From JBFLXB01 sp964570625 (GTDB lineage: Bacteria > Nitrospirota > Nitrospiria > 2-01-FULL-66-17), in assembly GCA_964570625.1 (NCBI GenBank), contig CAZMYW010000004.1, positions 71,824 through 135,823 on the forward strand: a stretch of DNA of 64,000 nucleotides, read 5' to 3'. The position numbers and the translations under genes are program-made. The notes under the pieces were generated by a model that worked only from the letters and a program-made list of their open reading frames with translations, had not been told where the DNA came from and made no database searches. Of the stretch, positions 33,305 to 42,311 are shown piece after piece. Each line of letters starts with the position of its first letter. Within the stretch, counting starts at the first letter, position 1.

Positions 33305-35017
33305 ATGGCATATCAAGTACGACGAAGCACATCAATTACCCTTGCCTCCCTCGGCGGCTTGTCCGCCGTCCTGGCTGTAGTCGCCGGATGGTGGATGTTG
33401 TCAGACCGTCCTCCGGCTGTGGCCGCGGGCATGGAACGCTCAGACGGGATGGCCAACATGTCCGAGATGAAGGGCATGGACATGTCGAATGGGAACATGG
33501 CCGGCATGAAGGGCGAGGAAGGCGTGAAGAGCGTCGGGCAGGCCCCTGTCACTCTCACCCCAGCGCGGCGCCAGAGTATTGGGGTGAAGACCGGAGTGGT
33601 CGAAATGCGTCCGTTTGAGAAGACGGTGCGTGCCGTCGGTGCCGTGGCGTATGACGAACGGCACATCAAGCAAGTCAGTCTTCGGGTCGCCGGGTGGGTC
33701 ACCGAACTGGATGCGAATTTCACCGGCCAATTCGTCCGAGCCGGGGAGCCCTTGCTCACGATTTACAGCCCCGAGCTGGCAGCGACCCAGGACGAGTACC
33801 GACTGGCCCTCCGGACTCAAGCTCGGGTGGGACAATCCCCACTGGAGCCCATCCGAGCTGGAGCCGATGCGCAGGTCGCCGCTGCGCACGCACGGCTGCG
33901 GCTCCTGAATCTGAGCGACGGACAGATCGCCGCGTTGGCTGAGACGGCCCCCAACGCCGAGACCACCCTGGTCGCTCCCCTCTCCGGGGTCATCACCAAG
34001 AAAATGGCGCTTCAAGGCATGTATGCGACCCCTGAGATGCCGCTGTATGAGATCGCCGACCTCTCCACGGTGTGGCTTTACGCGGAGGTCTATGAGCGAG
34101 ACTTGCCCTTGGTGACGGTGGGACAGCCAGCCGCGGTGACATTGGCCGCGTATCCCAATGAGCAAGTTCAGGGGCGCGTCGTCTTCATCGATCCCGCGGT
34201 CGCATCTGAGACGCGAACGACGAAAGTTCGGCTGGAGTTCGCGAATCCAGACCATCGGCTCAAGCCCGGCATGTATGGGGACGTCACCATCCAGGTGAAG
34301 GGCATGCCCGTGTTGGCGGTACCCCGCGAGGCGGTCCTCGATTCAGGGACTCAAACGTTCGCATTTCTTGATCAGGGTGAGGGCCGTTTCGAGCCGCGTC
34401 AAATTAAGACCGGTCGGACCTTCGACGCCTATACCGAAGTGATCGAGGGGCTGCAGGCGGGAGACAAGATCGTCACATCCGGGACCTTTCTCATCGACTC
34501 GGAGAGCAAGCTCATGGCTGCGACCAACATGATGGGCGCGCTCGGCATGGGCGGAATCAAGATGGAGCAGGCGCAGATGGGCGAGATGGACATGGGCGGG
34601 ATGGAGGGAATGCAAGGCATGGAGGGCATGAAGGGGATGGCGGGGATGGAAGGCGACGATATGAGGAATATGCCCGGTATGTCGATGGGCGCAGCGGAAA
34701 CGCCTGCCACGCAGACCATTGACGGACTGACGCTCACTTTAGAGACCGTCCCCGCGCCTGCAAAGAAAGGCGAGAACGCGGTGCGAGTGACGGTCCGCGC
34801 GAACAACGCCCCCGTGACAGACGCGTCGGTCACCGTGGCATACACCATGGCGATGCCGGGGATGGAGGTCGAGACCGTGAAAGCCAGCCATACCAAAGAT
34901 GGCGTCTACGAGGCCACGGTAGACCTCGGCATGAAAGGAGCCTGGAAGATCGACGCGACGGTGACGCGCCCCAATGCCAAACCGGTCACGGGGATGTTTT
35001 CCGTGCAGGCCAAATGA
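33305..35017 (+). CDS. cusB: CusB-like periplasmic adaptor with Met-rich inserts and a FixH/YtkA-like C-terminal domain
   Basis: 570 aa, longer than E. coli CusB (407 aa). After one membrane span (LSAVLAVVAGWWML) comes a Met-rich stretch (residues ~44-66). The adaptor core has RVAGWVTELDANFTGQFV, YSPELAATQDEY, VAPLSGVITKKMALQGMY and LRPGMYG-type text (LKPGMYGDVTI). Residues ~405-465 form a second, very Met-rich segment with repeated GMEGM units. The last ~95 residues (LTLTLETVPAPAKKGENAVRV, MPGMEV, GVYEATVDLGMKGAWKIDATV) resemble YtkA/FixH domains. Cu(I)/Ag(I) transfer to CusA is likely. Confidence 0.88.
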   Translation: MAYQVRRSTSITLASLGGLSAVLAVVAGWWMLSDRPPAVAAGMERSDGMANMSEMKGMDMSNGNMAGMKGEEGVKSVGQAPVTLTPARRQSIGVKTGVVEMRPFEKTVRAVGAVAYDERHIKQVSLRVAGWVTELDANFTGQFVRAGEPLLTIYSPELAATQDEYRLALRTQARVGQSPLEPIRAGADAQVAAAHARLRLLNLSDGQIAALAETAPNAETTLVAPLSGVITKKMALQGMYATPEMPLYEIADLSTVWLYAEVYERDLPLVTVGQPAAVTLAAYPNEQVQGRVVFIDPAVASETRTTKVRLEFANPDHRLKPGMYGDVTIQVKGMPVLAVPREAVLDSGTQTFAFLDQGEGRFEPRQIKTGRTFDAYTEVIEGLQAGDKIVTSGTFLIDSESKLMAATNMMGALGMGGIKMEQAQMGEMDMGGMEGMQGMEGMKGMAGMEGDDMRNMPGMSMGAAETPATQTIDGLTLTLETVPAPAKKGENAVRVTVRANNAPVTDASVTVAYTMAMPGMEVETVKASHTKDGVYEATVDLGMKGAWKIDATVTRPNAKPVTGMFSVQAK

Positions 35018-35036
35018 AGGTTATCCAGCGCAATTT

Positions 35037-35160
35037 CTGGCCGTCGAGAAGGCGGCAGATGCAAGGCGGAGCGAGGGGTGGTCCCGGAGCGTACTGGGTC
35101 GTACGTGAGGACACCGAACCGAAGCGACAACGCAGTAGATGCTGTCTTCTCGGCGGCCAG
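35037..35160 (+). repeat. Palindromic intergenic repeat, copy B
   Basis: A ~124-bp element between cusB and cusA, bounded by 14-bp terminal inverted repeats (35037-35050 and 35147-35160, 13 of 14 matching). The core shares the ordered words GCAAGGCG, GTACGTGAG, ACCG, AGCG, CAACGC and AGAT with copy A (4757-4921). It ends 4 bp before the likely cusA start. If a start further upstream were used, the element would add a false N-terminus to CusA. Confidence 0.68.
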
Positions 35161-35164
35161 TGAC

Positions 35165-38100
35165 GTGATTCAGCGGATCATCGAGTGGAGCGCCAAGAAT
35201 CCGTTCTTGCTGGGACTCGCGGCGATCGGGTTGTCGCTGTGGGGAGCCTGGGCCGTGGTCAACACCCCGGTCGACGCCCTTCCCGATCTGTCGGATGTCC
35301 AGGTCATCATCTACACCACCTGGGAGGGACGCAGCCCGAACCTGGTCGAAGACCAGATCACGTATCCACTCGTGACCAGCATGCTCGGCGCCCCGCACGT
35401 ACGATCGGTGCGGGGCGCGTCGGATTTCGGATTTTCCTACGTCTACGTCATTTTCGAGGATGGGACCGACCTGTACTGGGCGCGCAGCCGCGTCCTCGAA
35501 TACTTGAGCAAGATCGGCGGACGGTTGCCGGAAGGTGTGACCCCGATCCTGGGACCCGACGCGACCGGGGTAGGGTGGGTGTACCAATACGCGCTGGTCG
35601 ACAAGACCGGCCGCCACGATCTGGCCGAACTGCGTTCGTTCCAGGATTGGTTCCTCCGCTATCAACTGCAGTCGGTGCCGGGTGTGGCCGAGGTCGCATC
35701 AGTCGGCGGTTTTGTAAAGCAGTACCAGATCGCGGTTGATCCCAACAAACTGTTGGCCTACAACATCCCGCTCACGCGCGTGATCGAGGCAGTGCGGATG
35801 AGCAACAACGACGTGGGCGGCCGCGCGATCGAGATGGCCGAACGCGAATACATGATCCGGGGGCGGGGCTATTTGGAATCGATCCAGGATCTTGAAGTCG
35901 TTCCACTCGGGGCATCTCTCTCGGGAACACCAATCCTCCTTCAGGATGTGGCCACGATCGCGTTGGGGCCGGAGATGCGACGGGGTGTCGTGGAACTCAA
36001 CGGCGAAGGCGAGGTCGTGGGCGGGGTGGTGGTCATGCGCTACGGCGAGAACGCGCTCGCGGTCATCGACCGGGTCAAAGCCAAGCTCGCGGAACTCACG
36101 CCATCGTTCCCGGAAGGCATCTCGGTCGTTACGACCTATGACCGCTCCGACCTGATCCACCGCGCGATCGCGACGCTCCGCGAGAAATTGGTCGAAGTCA
36201 CGGTGGTGGTGAGTCTGGTGAGCATCGTCTTTCTGTTTCACCTCCGGTCGGCTTTGGTGGCGATTCTGACCCTGCCACTTGCGCTGCTGCTCTCGTTTAT
36301 CGCGATGAAGTCGCTGGGGCTGACGTCCAACATCATGTCGCTGGGCGGGATCGCGATTGCAGTCGGCGCCATGGTGGATGCGGCGATCGTGATGATCGAA
36401 GGAGCACACCAGCGCCTCGAAAACGACCCCGCGGCCGCTCACGATCCGCAGCGGCGGCGTGAACTCATCATCGGCGCGGCCAAAGAATTGGGGCGGCCGC
36501 TCTTTTTTTCGCTCTTGATCATTACCGTCTCGTTCCTGCCCGTGTTCACGCTTGAAGCCCAGGAAGGACGGCTCTTTAAGCCGCTCGCATTCACTAAGAC
36601 CTTCTCGATGTTTTTTGCCTCGATCGTGTCGATCACGGTGGTCCCGCTCCTCATGGTCGCCCTGATCCGGGGACACATCACCCCGGTCGCCAAGAACCCG
36701 ATCAATCGCGCCCTGGTCGCGCTCTACGCCCCGGTGGCGCGCTTGGCCCTGCGTCACGGCGTGGTGGTGATTGCCGTGGCGGTGCTCCTCCTCGCGGTGA
36801 CGATCCCGATCTACCGCTCGTTAGGGTCGGAGTTCATGCCGCCGCTCAACGAGGGGACGATCCTCTACATGCCCACCGCGCTCCCCGGCATTTCGATCAC
36901 CAAGGCTACTCAAGTGCTGCAGCAACAGGACGCCTTGCTCAAGACGATCCCTGAGGTGGAGACGGTCTTCGGAAAAATCGGCCGTGCCGAGACCGCAACC
37001 GACCCGGCTCCGCTGTCCATGGCTGAAACCACCATCACGCTCAAGCCGGAGTCGCAATGGCGGCCGGGAATGACGTGGGATGGCCTCATCGCCGAGATGG
37101 ACCGGCTGGTCCGCTTTCCAGGCATGCCGAATATTTGGTGGATGCCGATCCAAACTCGGACTGAGATGCTGGCCACCGGCGTTCGGAGTGCGGTGGGCAT
37201 CAAGATTCTGGGACGAGATCTTGCGGACATCGATCGGGTCGGCCAGGCGATCGAAGGGGCGCTGGCTGACGTACCAGGGACGCGCAGCGCGTTCGCGGAG
37301 CGAGTGACCGGCGGCTATTACCTCGACATTACGGTCGACCGTGCTCAGGCCGCGCGCTACAACCTGACCGTGGGAGACGTCGAGCACGTGATCGAGGCCG
37401 CAATCGGCGGCGTGAACGTGACCACCACGGTGGAAGGCCGCGAACGATACCCGGTGAACATCCGCTATGCGCGCGGGCTACGCGAGGACCCAGAGAGCCT
37501 TGCACGGGTCCTGGTGCCCACCCCCGGCGGAGCCACGGTGCCGCTGGGCCAGCTCGCAACCATCGAGACCACGATGGGACCGTCGATGATCCGTGATGAA
37601 AACGGTTCGCTTGCGGGGATCGTCTACGTGGATGTTGCGGGTCGCGACCTGGCCGGCTACGTGGAGGACGCCAAGCAGCGAGTCAACGAACGCGTAAAGC
37701 TTCCCACCGGTACGTCGCTGATCTGGGCGGGTTCGTACCAGTATCTGTTGCGCGCGCAGGAACGGATGAAGATCGTGGTGCCGGTCACGCTGCTGCTCGT
37801 CTTCGTGTTGCTCTATTTGAACTTCCGGTCAGTAGCGCAGTCCCTGATCGTCCTGCTCTCGATCCCCTTTGCGGTGGTGGGGAGCGTCGTATTGCTGGGC
37901 CTGCTCCACTACAACCTGAGCGTGGCGGTGTGGGTGGGCATCATCGCGCTGGCAGGCGTGGCGGCAGAGACCGGCGTGATCATGTTGATTTATCTCGACG
38001 AGGCGTTCCACCGTCGGCAGCGTGAGGGGCGGCTGCGCACACGCGCCGAACTGCGTGATGCCGTGCTCGAAGGCGCGGTCTTGCGGGTACGGCCGGTGGT

Positions 38101-38290
38101 GATGACCGTCTCGGCCATCATCTTCGGCCTGGTGCCGATCATGTGGAGTCACGGCGCAGGGGCCGACGTGATGAAACGGATCGCCGCACCGATGATCGGC
38201 GGCATGGTCACATCAACCATGCTGACGCTCATCGTCATACCGGTCATCTATCTCTGGTGGCGAGGCCGATCGTTGCCAGCGATGCGCTGA
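35165..38290 (+). CDS. cusA: Heavy-metal RND efflux pump (CusA-like)
   Basis: 1041 aa from GTG 35165, giving IQRIIEWSAKNPFLLG, which aligns with the usual CusA N-terminus. The frame stays open upstream through the palindromic repeat to ~35078, but that part looks non-native. Features are the periplasmic loops, DALPDLSDVQVIIYT, the TM4 motif GAMVDAAIVMIEGAHQRLE (the HME-RND Asp/Glu proton relay) and the C-terminal repeat helices (LAGVAAETGVIMLIYLDEA). Length and motifs fit the Cu(I)/Ag(I) HME-RND subclass. It is the third component of the CusCBA export complex. Confidence 0.93.
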   Translation: MIQRIIEWSAKNPFLLGLAAIGLSLWGAWAVVNTPVDALPDLSDVQVIIYTTWEGRSPNLVEDQITYPLVTSMLGAPHVRSVRGASDFGFSYVYVIFEDGTDLYWARSRVLEYLSKIGGRLPEGVTPILGPDATGVGWVYQYALVDKTGRHDLAELRSFQDWFLRYQLQSVPGVAEVASVGGFVKQYQIAVDPNKLLAYNIPLTRVIEAVRMSNNDVGGRAIEMAEREYMIRGRGYLESIQDLEVVPLGASLSGTPILLQDVATIALGPEMRRGVVELNGEGEVVGGVVVMRYGENALAVIDRVKAKLAELTPSFPEGISVVTTYDRSDLIHRAIATLREKLVEVTVVVSLVSIVFLFHLRSALVAILTLPLALLLSFIAMKSLGLTSNIMSLGGIAIAVGAMVDAAIVMIEGAHQRLENDPAAAHDPQRRRELIIGAAKELGRPLFFSLLIITVSFLPVFTLEAQEGRLFKPLAFTKTFSMFFASIVSITVVPLLMVALIRGHITPVAKNPINRALVALYAPVARLALRHGVVVIAVAVLLLAVTIPIYRSLGSEFMPPLNEGTILYMPTALPGISITKATQVLQQQDALLKTIPEVETVFGKIGRAETATDPAPLSMAETTITLKPESQWRPGMTWDGLIAEMDRLVRFPGMPNIWWMPIQTRTEMLATGVRSAVGIKILGRDLADIDRVGQAIEGALADVPGTRSAFAERVTGGYYLDITVDRAQAARYNLTVGDVEHVIEAAIGGVNVTTTVEGRERYPVNIRYARGLREDPESLARVLVPTPGGATVPLGQLATIETTMGPSMIRDENGSLAGIVYVDVAGRDLAGYVEDAKQRVNERVKLPTGTSLIWAGSYQYLLRAQERMKIVVPVTLLLVFVLLYLNFRSVAQSLIVLLSIPFAVVGSVVLLGLLHYNLSVAVWVGIIALAGVAAETGVIMLIYLDEAFHRRQREGRLRTRAELRDAVLEGAVLRVRPVVMTVSAIIFGLVPIMWSHGAGADVMKRIAAPMIGGMVTSTMLTLIVIPVIYLWWRGRSLPAMR

Positions 38291-38315
38291 GCCCGTCCCC
38301 CTAGAACAAGGAGGC

Positions 38316-38924
38316 TTACGGAGGGGCGACACTCGTGACTGGTTTGCCGGTCTTATCGAACAATCGCAACGCGGCTCCACCGTCCTCAATCTCGGCTAAG
38401 GACATTCTTCGCTTGCCATCTTGATCCACGAAAATGAGCCCGGGACTGGCGTCTTCTAGAAGAAACATCGCCCGATTCTTGCCGAATCGGTCGGCCAACG
38501 TCAGGCCAGGACTGCCATCGCCTTTCAACCCGAGCACCGCACGATTTTGCCCGTCTCGATAAGCCAGGCCGATGCTCGGACTGCCATCACCTTGCACCGT
38601 CAGCCAGGCCCGACTGGTCCCGTTCTTATCGGATAACGCGAGACCGGGGCTTCCATTGCCGAACACGGCGATCACCGCGCGACCCGTTCCGTCTTTATCA
38701 AACAGCACCAGGCGTGGGCTGCCGTCTTCGCTTGCCGCGAGCCACGCGAGGGACTTGCCGTGTTGATCCACGAGTTCGAATTTCTGCGCTTGAAGAACTT
38801 TTGCGGGGCCGGCCTTCTCAGCCCAGGCGAACGTGCCCTGGAGGAACCAACTGGTGAATACGCCTCCCAATGCTCCTGCCGTCAGGGCAAGGCCGAGCAG
38901 GATGACAGACCGATTCTGATACAT
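38316..38924 (-). CDS. Secreted or membrane-anchored protein with ~23-residue GSP repeats
   Basis: 202 aa with an N-terminal signal or anchor (VILLGLALTAGALGGVFTSWFL). From residue ~50 onward the protein consists of about six and a half repeats of 22-23 residues with the pattern D-x-x-G-x-x-R-A-x-L-x-V-x-G-D-G-S-P-x-L-x-L. These should stack as a small beta solenoid or propeller-like fold. I know this repeat only as a family of uncharacterised bacterial proteins. It converges on cusA with a 25-bp gap. Confidence 0.68.
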   Translation of the reverse strand: MYQNRSVILLGLALTAGALGGVFTSWFLQGTFAWAEKAGPAKVLQAQKFELVDQHGKSLAWLAASEDGSPRLVLFDKDGTGRAVIAVFGNGSPGLALSDKNGTSRAWLTVQGDGSPSIGLAYRDGQNRAVLGLKGDGSPGLTLADRFGKNRAMFLLEDASPGLIFVDQDGKRRMSLAEIEDGGAALRLFDKTGKPVTSVAPP

Positions 38925-39000
38925 GGTTCACTCCACGATGAATGGTGTCTGTTCTGATTGGTTTCTGGCGAACTATCGCTTCTCTGGCGGGATGGTTCTG

Positions 39001-39041
39001 CTTGCGGGCCGGCGCACGTCAGGTGCAGCAAAGGGTTAGGC
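39001..39041 (-). other. Integron attC-like half site at the end of the HNH gene
   Basis: The minus strand reads GCCTAAC (39035-39041), with the HNH stop codon inside it, then CCTTTGCTGCACCTGACG. GCCTAAC/GTTAGGC is the core of integron attC sites, and GCTGCACCTGACG is common just inside attC left arms. The matching right arm is not seen, so it is a decayed or partial site. Confidence 0.4.
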
Positions 39042-39365
39042 GCCCGCGTCATATTTCGGCGGATACGCAAGAGCCCTCCTAACTACTTCGGCGACTGACA
39101 TCTTGGTTATCCCACGCCTGTTGCAGTATCGTGACTCCAACCAGTCGGCAAGATCTTTTGCGCCTTTGCTCGCATTGCATGAGATACAGCATATAGCTAT
39201 GTTCTCGCGGCTTACGATTCGCGCGTCGTTGACGATGTGCTCCCAAGATGGTTTGGACTTTCTGGTCTCATTCGAAGACGCGAACTGGATTCCGCAATAT
39301 ACGCAGTTTCGATCCCTCTTAATTACCTCTCGTTCCAGCCAATTCGGAATGTTCCACTTATTCAC
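39036..39365 (-). CDS. HNH endonuclease-like protein
   Basis: 109 aa. RDRNCVYCGIQFAS holds the first CXXC zinc knuckle, SKPSWEHIVNDARIVSRENIAICCISCNASKGAKDL holds the His of the HNH (WEHIV) and the second CXXC. Base composition is clearly poorer in GC than the surroundings (about half), so the gene looks acquired. With an attC-like core at its stop, it may be a former integron cassette. The function could be phage defence or a homing-type nuclease. Confidence 0.8.
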   Translation of the reverse strand: MNKWNIPNWLEREVIKRDRNCVYCGIQFASSNETRKSKPSWEHIVNDARIVSRENIAICCISCNASKGAKDLADWLESRYCNRRGITKMSVAEVVRRALAYPPKYDAGA

Positions 39366-39400
39366 AACAGACGATCTCGCTACTCTTGCCTCTGGGGCGG

Positions 39401-39922
39401 TTAGTCCTCGCCCTTTTGGCCAACAAACTGGTCCTCGCGATTCTTGAACAGGATATTAAACGTTGTCAGAGTGCCGTAGATGCGGGTGATGTATTGCTGC
39501 ACTTGCACTTTGTCGGCATCTGACAGGCCTTTGTGGGCGTTGATGTGTTGTTCGAGTACGCGGAGGCGATCGCGGAGCATCACGATCTTGTGGAAGAACA
39601 TGTCCAAGGGAATGGTTTTGGTTTCGCGTTCGGCGCTGGCGGGTTTGAGGAGCATTTCGCCGCCTTGCCAGCGGTCGGCCAGTTCGGTTTGCGGCACATC
39701 TTCGGTTTGGAGGTCGTGGAGGGCGAGTTTTGCGAGGTCGTAGGCAGCGGCTTCTGTGGCGGAGAGCGGGGTGAGTTCTGTTTGCGGCACCGTGAGCTGC
39801 TGGTCGGTCCGAGGAAAGTAGACCGCGCACTTGGCGTGTTCGTCCTGGCCGAATACGGCCTCGACTCGTCCGATTCCCTTGGCTTCGTGCCGGACCAGAT
39901 CCCATCGCGACAGCGTTCCCAT
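39401..39922 (-). CDS. Hypothetical cytoplasmic protein
   Basis: 173 aa from ATG 39922; a longer reading upstream adds a basic stretch that looks non-native. The N-terminal part (RWDLVRHEAKGIGRVEAVFGQDEHAKCAVYFP) resembles small beta-barrel domains of the DUF3553/CarD-like kind that read 'marks the gap, Gly-x-Gly-x-Val'. The C-terminal half is helical (DMFFHKIVMLRDRLRVLEQHIN). There are no catalytic motifs. It could be an RNA-polymerase or nucleic-acid associated protein; confidence in that is low. Confidence 0.6.
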   Translation of the reverse strand: MGTLSRWDLVRHEAKGIGRVEAVFGQDEHAKCAVYFPRTDQQLTVPQTELTPLSATEAAAYDLAKLALHDLQTEDVPQTELADRWQGGEMLLKPASAERETKTIPLDMFFHKIVMLRDRLRVLEQHINAHKGLSDADKVQVQQYITRIYGTLTTFNILFKNREDQFVGQKGED

Positions 39923-40023
39923 CGGCTCCCGTCCTCCGCGCTCGCGCGTCAACGTAGCACGATGGCGCGCGGCGTTCAAGGCGGTCGCCGTGCGGATTGG
40001 GAGACTTCGACGTGAAACAGGAG

Positions 40024-40059
40024 CCTCGGCGCCGGCCCATGCGTGGGCCGGCGCCGAGG
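40024..40059 (-). terminator. Bidirectional hairpin between the ADH fusion and the next minus-strand gene
   Basis: A perfect 16-bp GC-rich stem with the loop TGCG lies 12 bp past the stop of the minus-strand ADH fusion gene. It is not followed by a long T-run. Confidence 0.65.
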
Positions 40060-40070
40060 TGGGAGAGGGG

Positions 40071-42311
40071 TCAGTGGTCCGTGGTTCGGGTTTCTTGAGG
40101 AGGTGCAGACTCTATTTCCACCTCAGTGTATTCCACGAACGCGTCCTCGTAGATCGTTTCGATGTCCTCCTGCTTAAGCGCCTGCGGGTTGTTGCGTAGC
40201 AACGGGTCCTGCAGCGCCTGTTTGCTCAGGGTCGAAATCGCGGTCTTGTCCACGCCCACCTTCTCCAGGCTGGTGGGAAGTCCCACATCGAGCATGAGCA
40301 ACATCACGGCATCGATTGCCCGCTGGGCTGCCGCGCGCGGGCTCAAGCCGGCCACCGACTCGCCCATCATCTCGGCCACCTTGGCCATGCGGCGCCCGTC
40401 TGCGTAGAGGTAGGCCCTCATCACGTGTGGGAGCAGAATGGCGTTGCCGATGCGCTCCGGCAGATCGAACTGCCCCGACAACGAGTGCCCGAGGGCATGC
40501 ACCGCGCCACTCCTCGCGTTGACGGAGGCTTGCCCAGCCTCGAAGGCCGCGAGCGCCATCTGCTGGCGGGCGTGCAAGTTATTGCCGTTGGCCACGGCCG
40601 CGCGGAGGTTCTCCGAGATTAGCCGCATCGCATCCAGCGCGAGGGTATCGCTCAGGGGATTGGCCCATGTGGAAAAATACGCCTCAATGGCGTTCGCGAG
40701 GGCATCCATCCCGGTGCTCGCGGTCAGATCCGGCGGCATCGAGCGGGTCATCAAGGGATCGATAAAGACCCGCTCGGGGATCAATGTGCGGCTGAAAATC
40801 TCGATCTTTCGTTTCTGCGTGGCGTCCCGCACAATGCAGAACGGGCTGGTTTCGGCCCCGCCGCCCGCCGTCGTCGGAACCGCATAGAGCGGCGTGATCG
40901 GACGACTGATGCGGTCGACACCCTCATAGTCCAGGATCGAACCGCCGTTCGTGAGGATGATCCCGACCGCCTTCGCGGTGTCGATCACGCTCCCGCCCCC
41001 GACCGCGATGAGCAAATCTGTCCCGGCCTCTTTGCACCGGCCGGCGATCTCGGCGATCACGGTGTGGGGTGCCTCGCGCGAGACCTGATCCATGACGTCG
41101 CACCTCACCCCGGCCTCGGCGAGCGAGGCGGTCACGAGATCAACGAGTCCTTTCTGGGCGACCTCCCGATCGGTCACGATCGTCACGTGCGAGGCATGTT
41201 CGCCGGCGGCGTGGGGCCCGATGTCCCGCGTGCAATGGCTGCCAAAGATCACCTCGCGAGGCCAGATGGACAGCGTGGTTGACTGCGGCTTGGCGACCCT
41301 CCCTTTCCATCGAGGAGGGCGAGACGGTCTCCCGGCGAGGGGCTTGATGTCCCGCCCTCGCGCCCGGAGGAAATCCGTCTTGGTAAAGAAGGCGAGCCAC
41401 ACCATCAAGCCGATGGCTCCGAGCAGCGCCGCGGCGCCGAACTCAAGAAATCCTCGCGCGCGCCAGGCCGGCCGGACCGCGGCGTCAGCCGCTTCGGCGA
41501 GCTGTTGGTAGTCTCCGGCGCTCCGTGTGTGTGCCATCTCGTTTTGGACCTCGCCCATGTCGCGTGCGATCTGCGTGTCGACTGAGGCGTCATAGAAACG
41601 GGCCACTCGATGGCCGTCTGCGACCGCGTCGGCAAGGCGGGCGATCGCCTCGCGGGGAAGTTGTGCCTGGCGGGCGCTCAGCGCGGCCACGCGTACGTCG
41701 GTGCTGAGGGCCATGCGGCGCTCCATCTCGGAGAGCCTCTTGATCCGGGATTGGAGCTGCTCTGCGAAACGGGTCGTGTTCGGTGCAACGGAGGTGGCCG
41801 TCTTCACGATGACCTCGCCGAAGCGCTCTTGAAACCACGCGCCGCTGCGGACGCGCTGTTGTAGGTCCAGGGCACCGGCGAGGGCGGTGTCGAGCGACGA
41901 CTGCTCGTTGTAGAGGAGTTGGGCGGTCGTGGCGATCGAGAGCCCGAGCGTTTCTTGCAGGCGGGCGTTGCGACCCGCGGCGAAGCTGAGCGCGTCGTCG
42001 CTGACGTCTCTCCAACGCTGGGCGAGTTGGGTCAGTCGTTCGGAGTCGTACCGCTCCATGGCGAGGATCCGGTTCCCGATGTCTTCTTGAATGCGAGCGT
42101 CTGGTCCATACAGCACCCGTTGAGTCCCCACCCATTCCGGGGAAGCGAGCTGTTCCGGTTCGACTTGAGCGGTCGCGTCGCCCGTTGCGGCCAGCGCGAC
42201 GGTTCCCGCTGGGATCAGGACCACGGCCAGAGCGAACCCGACGGACAAGAGCATCGCCCTCAAAGAAACGGTCTGTGGGTCCGAGGGGCCACGACTTGGG
42301 ACACTGGTCAT
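40071..42311 (-). CDS. Membrane-tethered iron-type alcohol dehydrogenase fusion
   Basis: 746 aa from ATG 42311, which has a purine-rich GGGGAAGG upstream. Residues 19-42 are a hydrophobic signal or TM segment, ~43-288 an all-helical region with coiled-coil character, and 289-309 a second span (FGAAALLGAIGLMVWLAFF). Residues ~349-746 are a full iron-containing ADH: VGGGSVIDTAKAVG binds NAD and GAVHALGHSLSG belongs to the metal site. Aligned to FucO, Asp536 and His609 are kept, but the other two ligand positions are Asn540 and Glu619. The predicted topology is a periplasmic helical domain with a cytoplasmic enzyme. Confidence 0.8.
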   Translation of the reverse strand: MTSVPSRGPSDPQTVSLRAMLLSVGFALAVVLIPAGTVALAATGDATAQVEPEQLASPEWVGTQRVLYGPDARIQEDIGNRILAMERYDSERLTQLAQRWRDVSDDALSFAAGRNARLQETLGLSIATTAQLLYNEQSSLDTALAGALDLQQRVRSGAWFQERFGEVIVKTATSVAPNTTRFAEQLQSRIKRLSEMERRMALSTDVRVAALSARQAQLPREAIARLADAVADGHRVARFYDASVDTQIARDMGEVQNEMAHTRSAGDYQQLAEAADAAVRPAWRARGFLEFGAAALLGAIGLMVWLAFFTKTDFLRARGRDIKPLAGRPSRPPRWKGRVAKPQSTTLSIWPREVIFGSHCTRDIGPHAAGEHASHVTIVTDREVAQKGLVDLVTASLAEAGVRCDVMDQVSREAPHTVIAEIAGRCKEAGTDLLIAVGGGSVIDTAKAVGIILTNGGSILDYEGVDRISRPITPLYAVPTTAGGGAETSPFCIVRDATQKRKIEIFSRTLIPERVFIDPLMTRSMPPDLTASTGMDALANAIEAYFSTWANPLSDTLALDAMRLISENLRAAVANGNNLHARQQMALAAFEAGQASVNARSGAVHALGHSLSGQFDLPERIGNAILLPHVMRAYLYADGRRMAKVAEMMGESVAGLSPRAAAQRAIDAVMLLMLDVGLPTSLEKVGVDKTAISTLSKQALQDPLLRNNPQALKQEDIETIYEDAFVEYTEVEIESAPPQETRTTDH

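Noticed and set aside
39366..39400. Upstream attC for the HNH cassette
   Set aside because: CTAACC is present on the minus strand but does not fit RYYYAAC and no pairing arm is visible.
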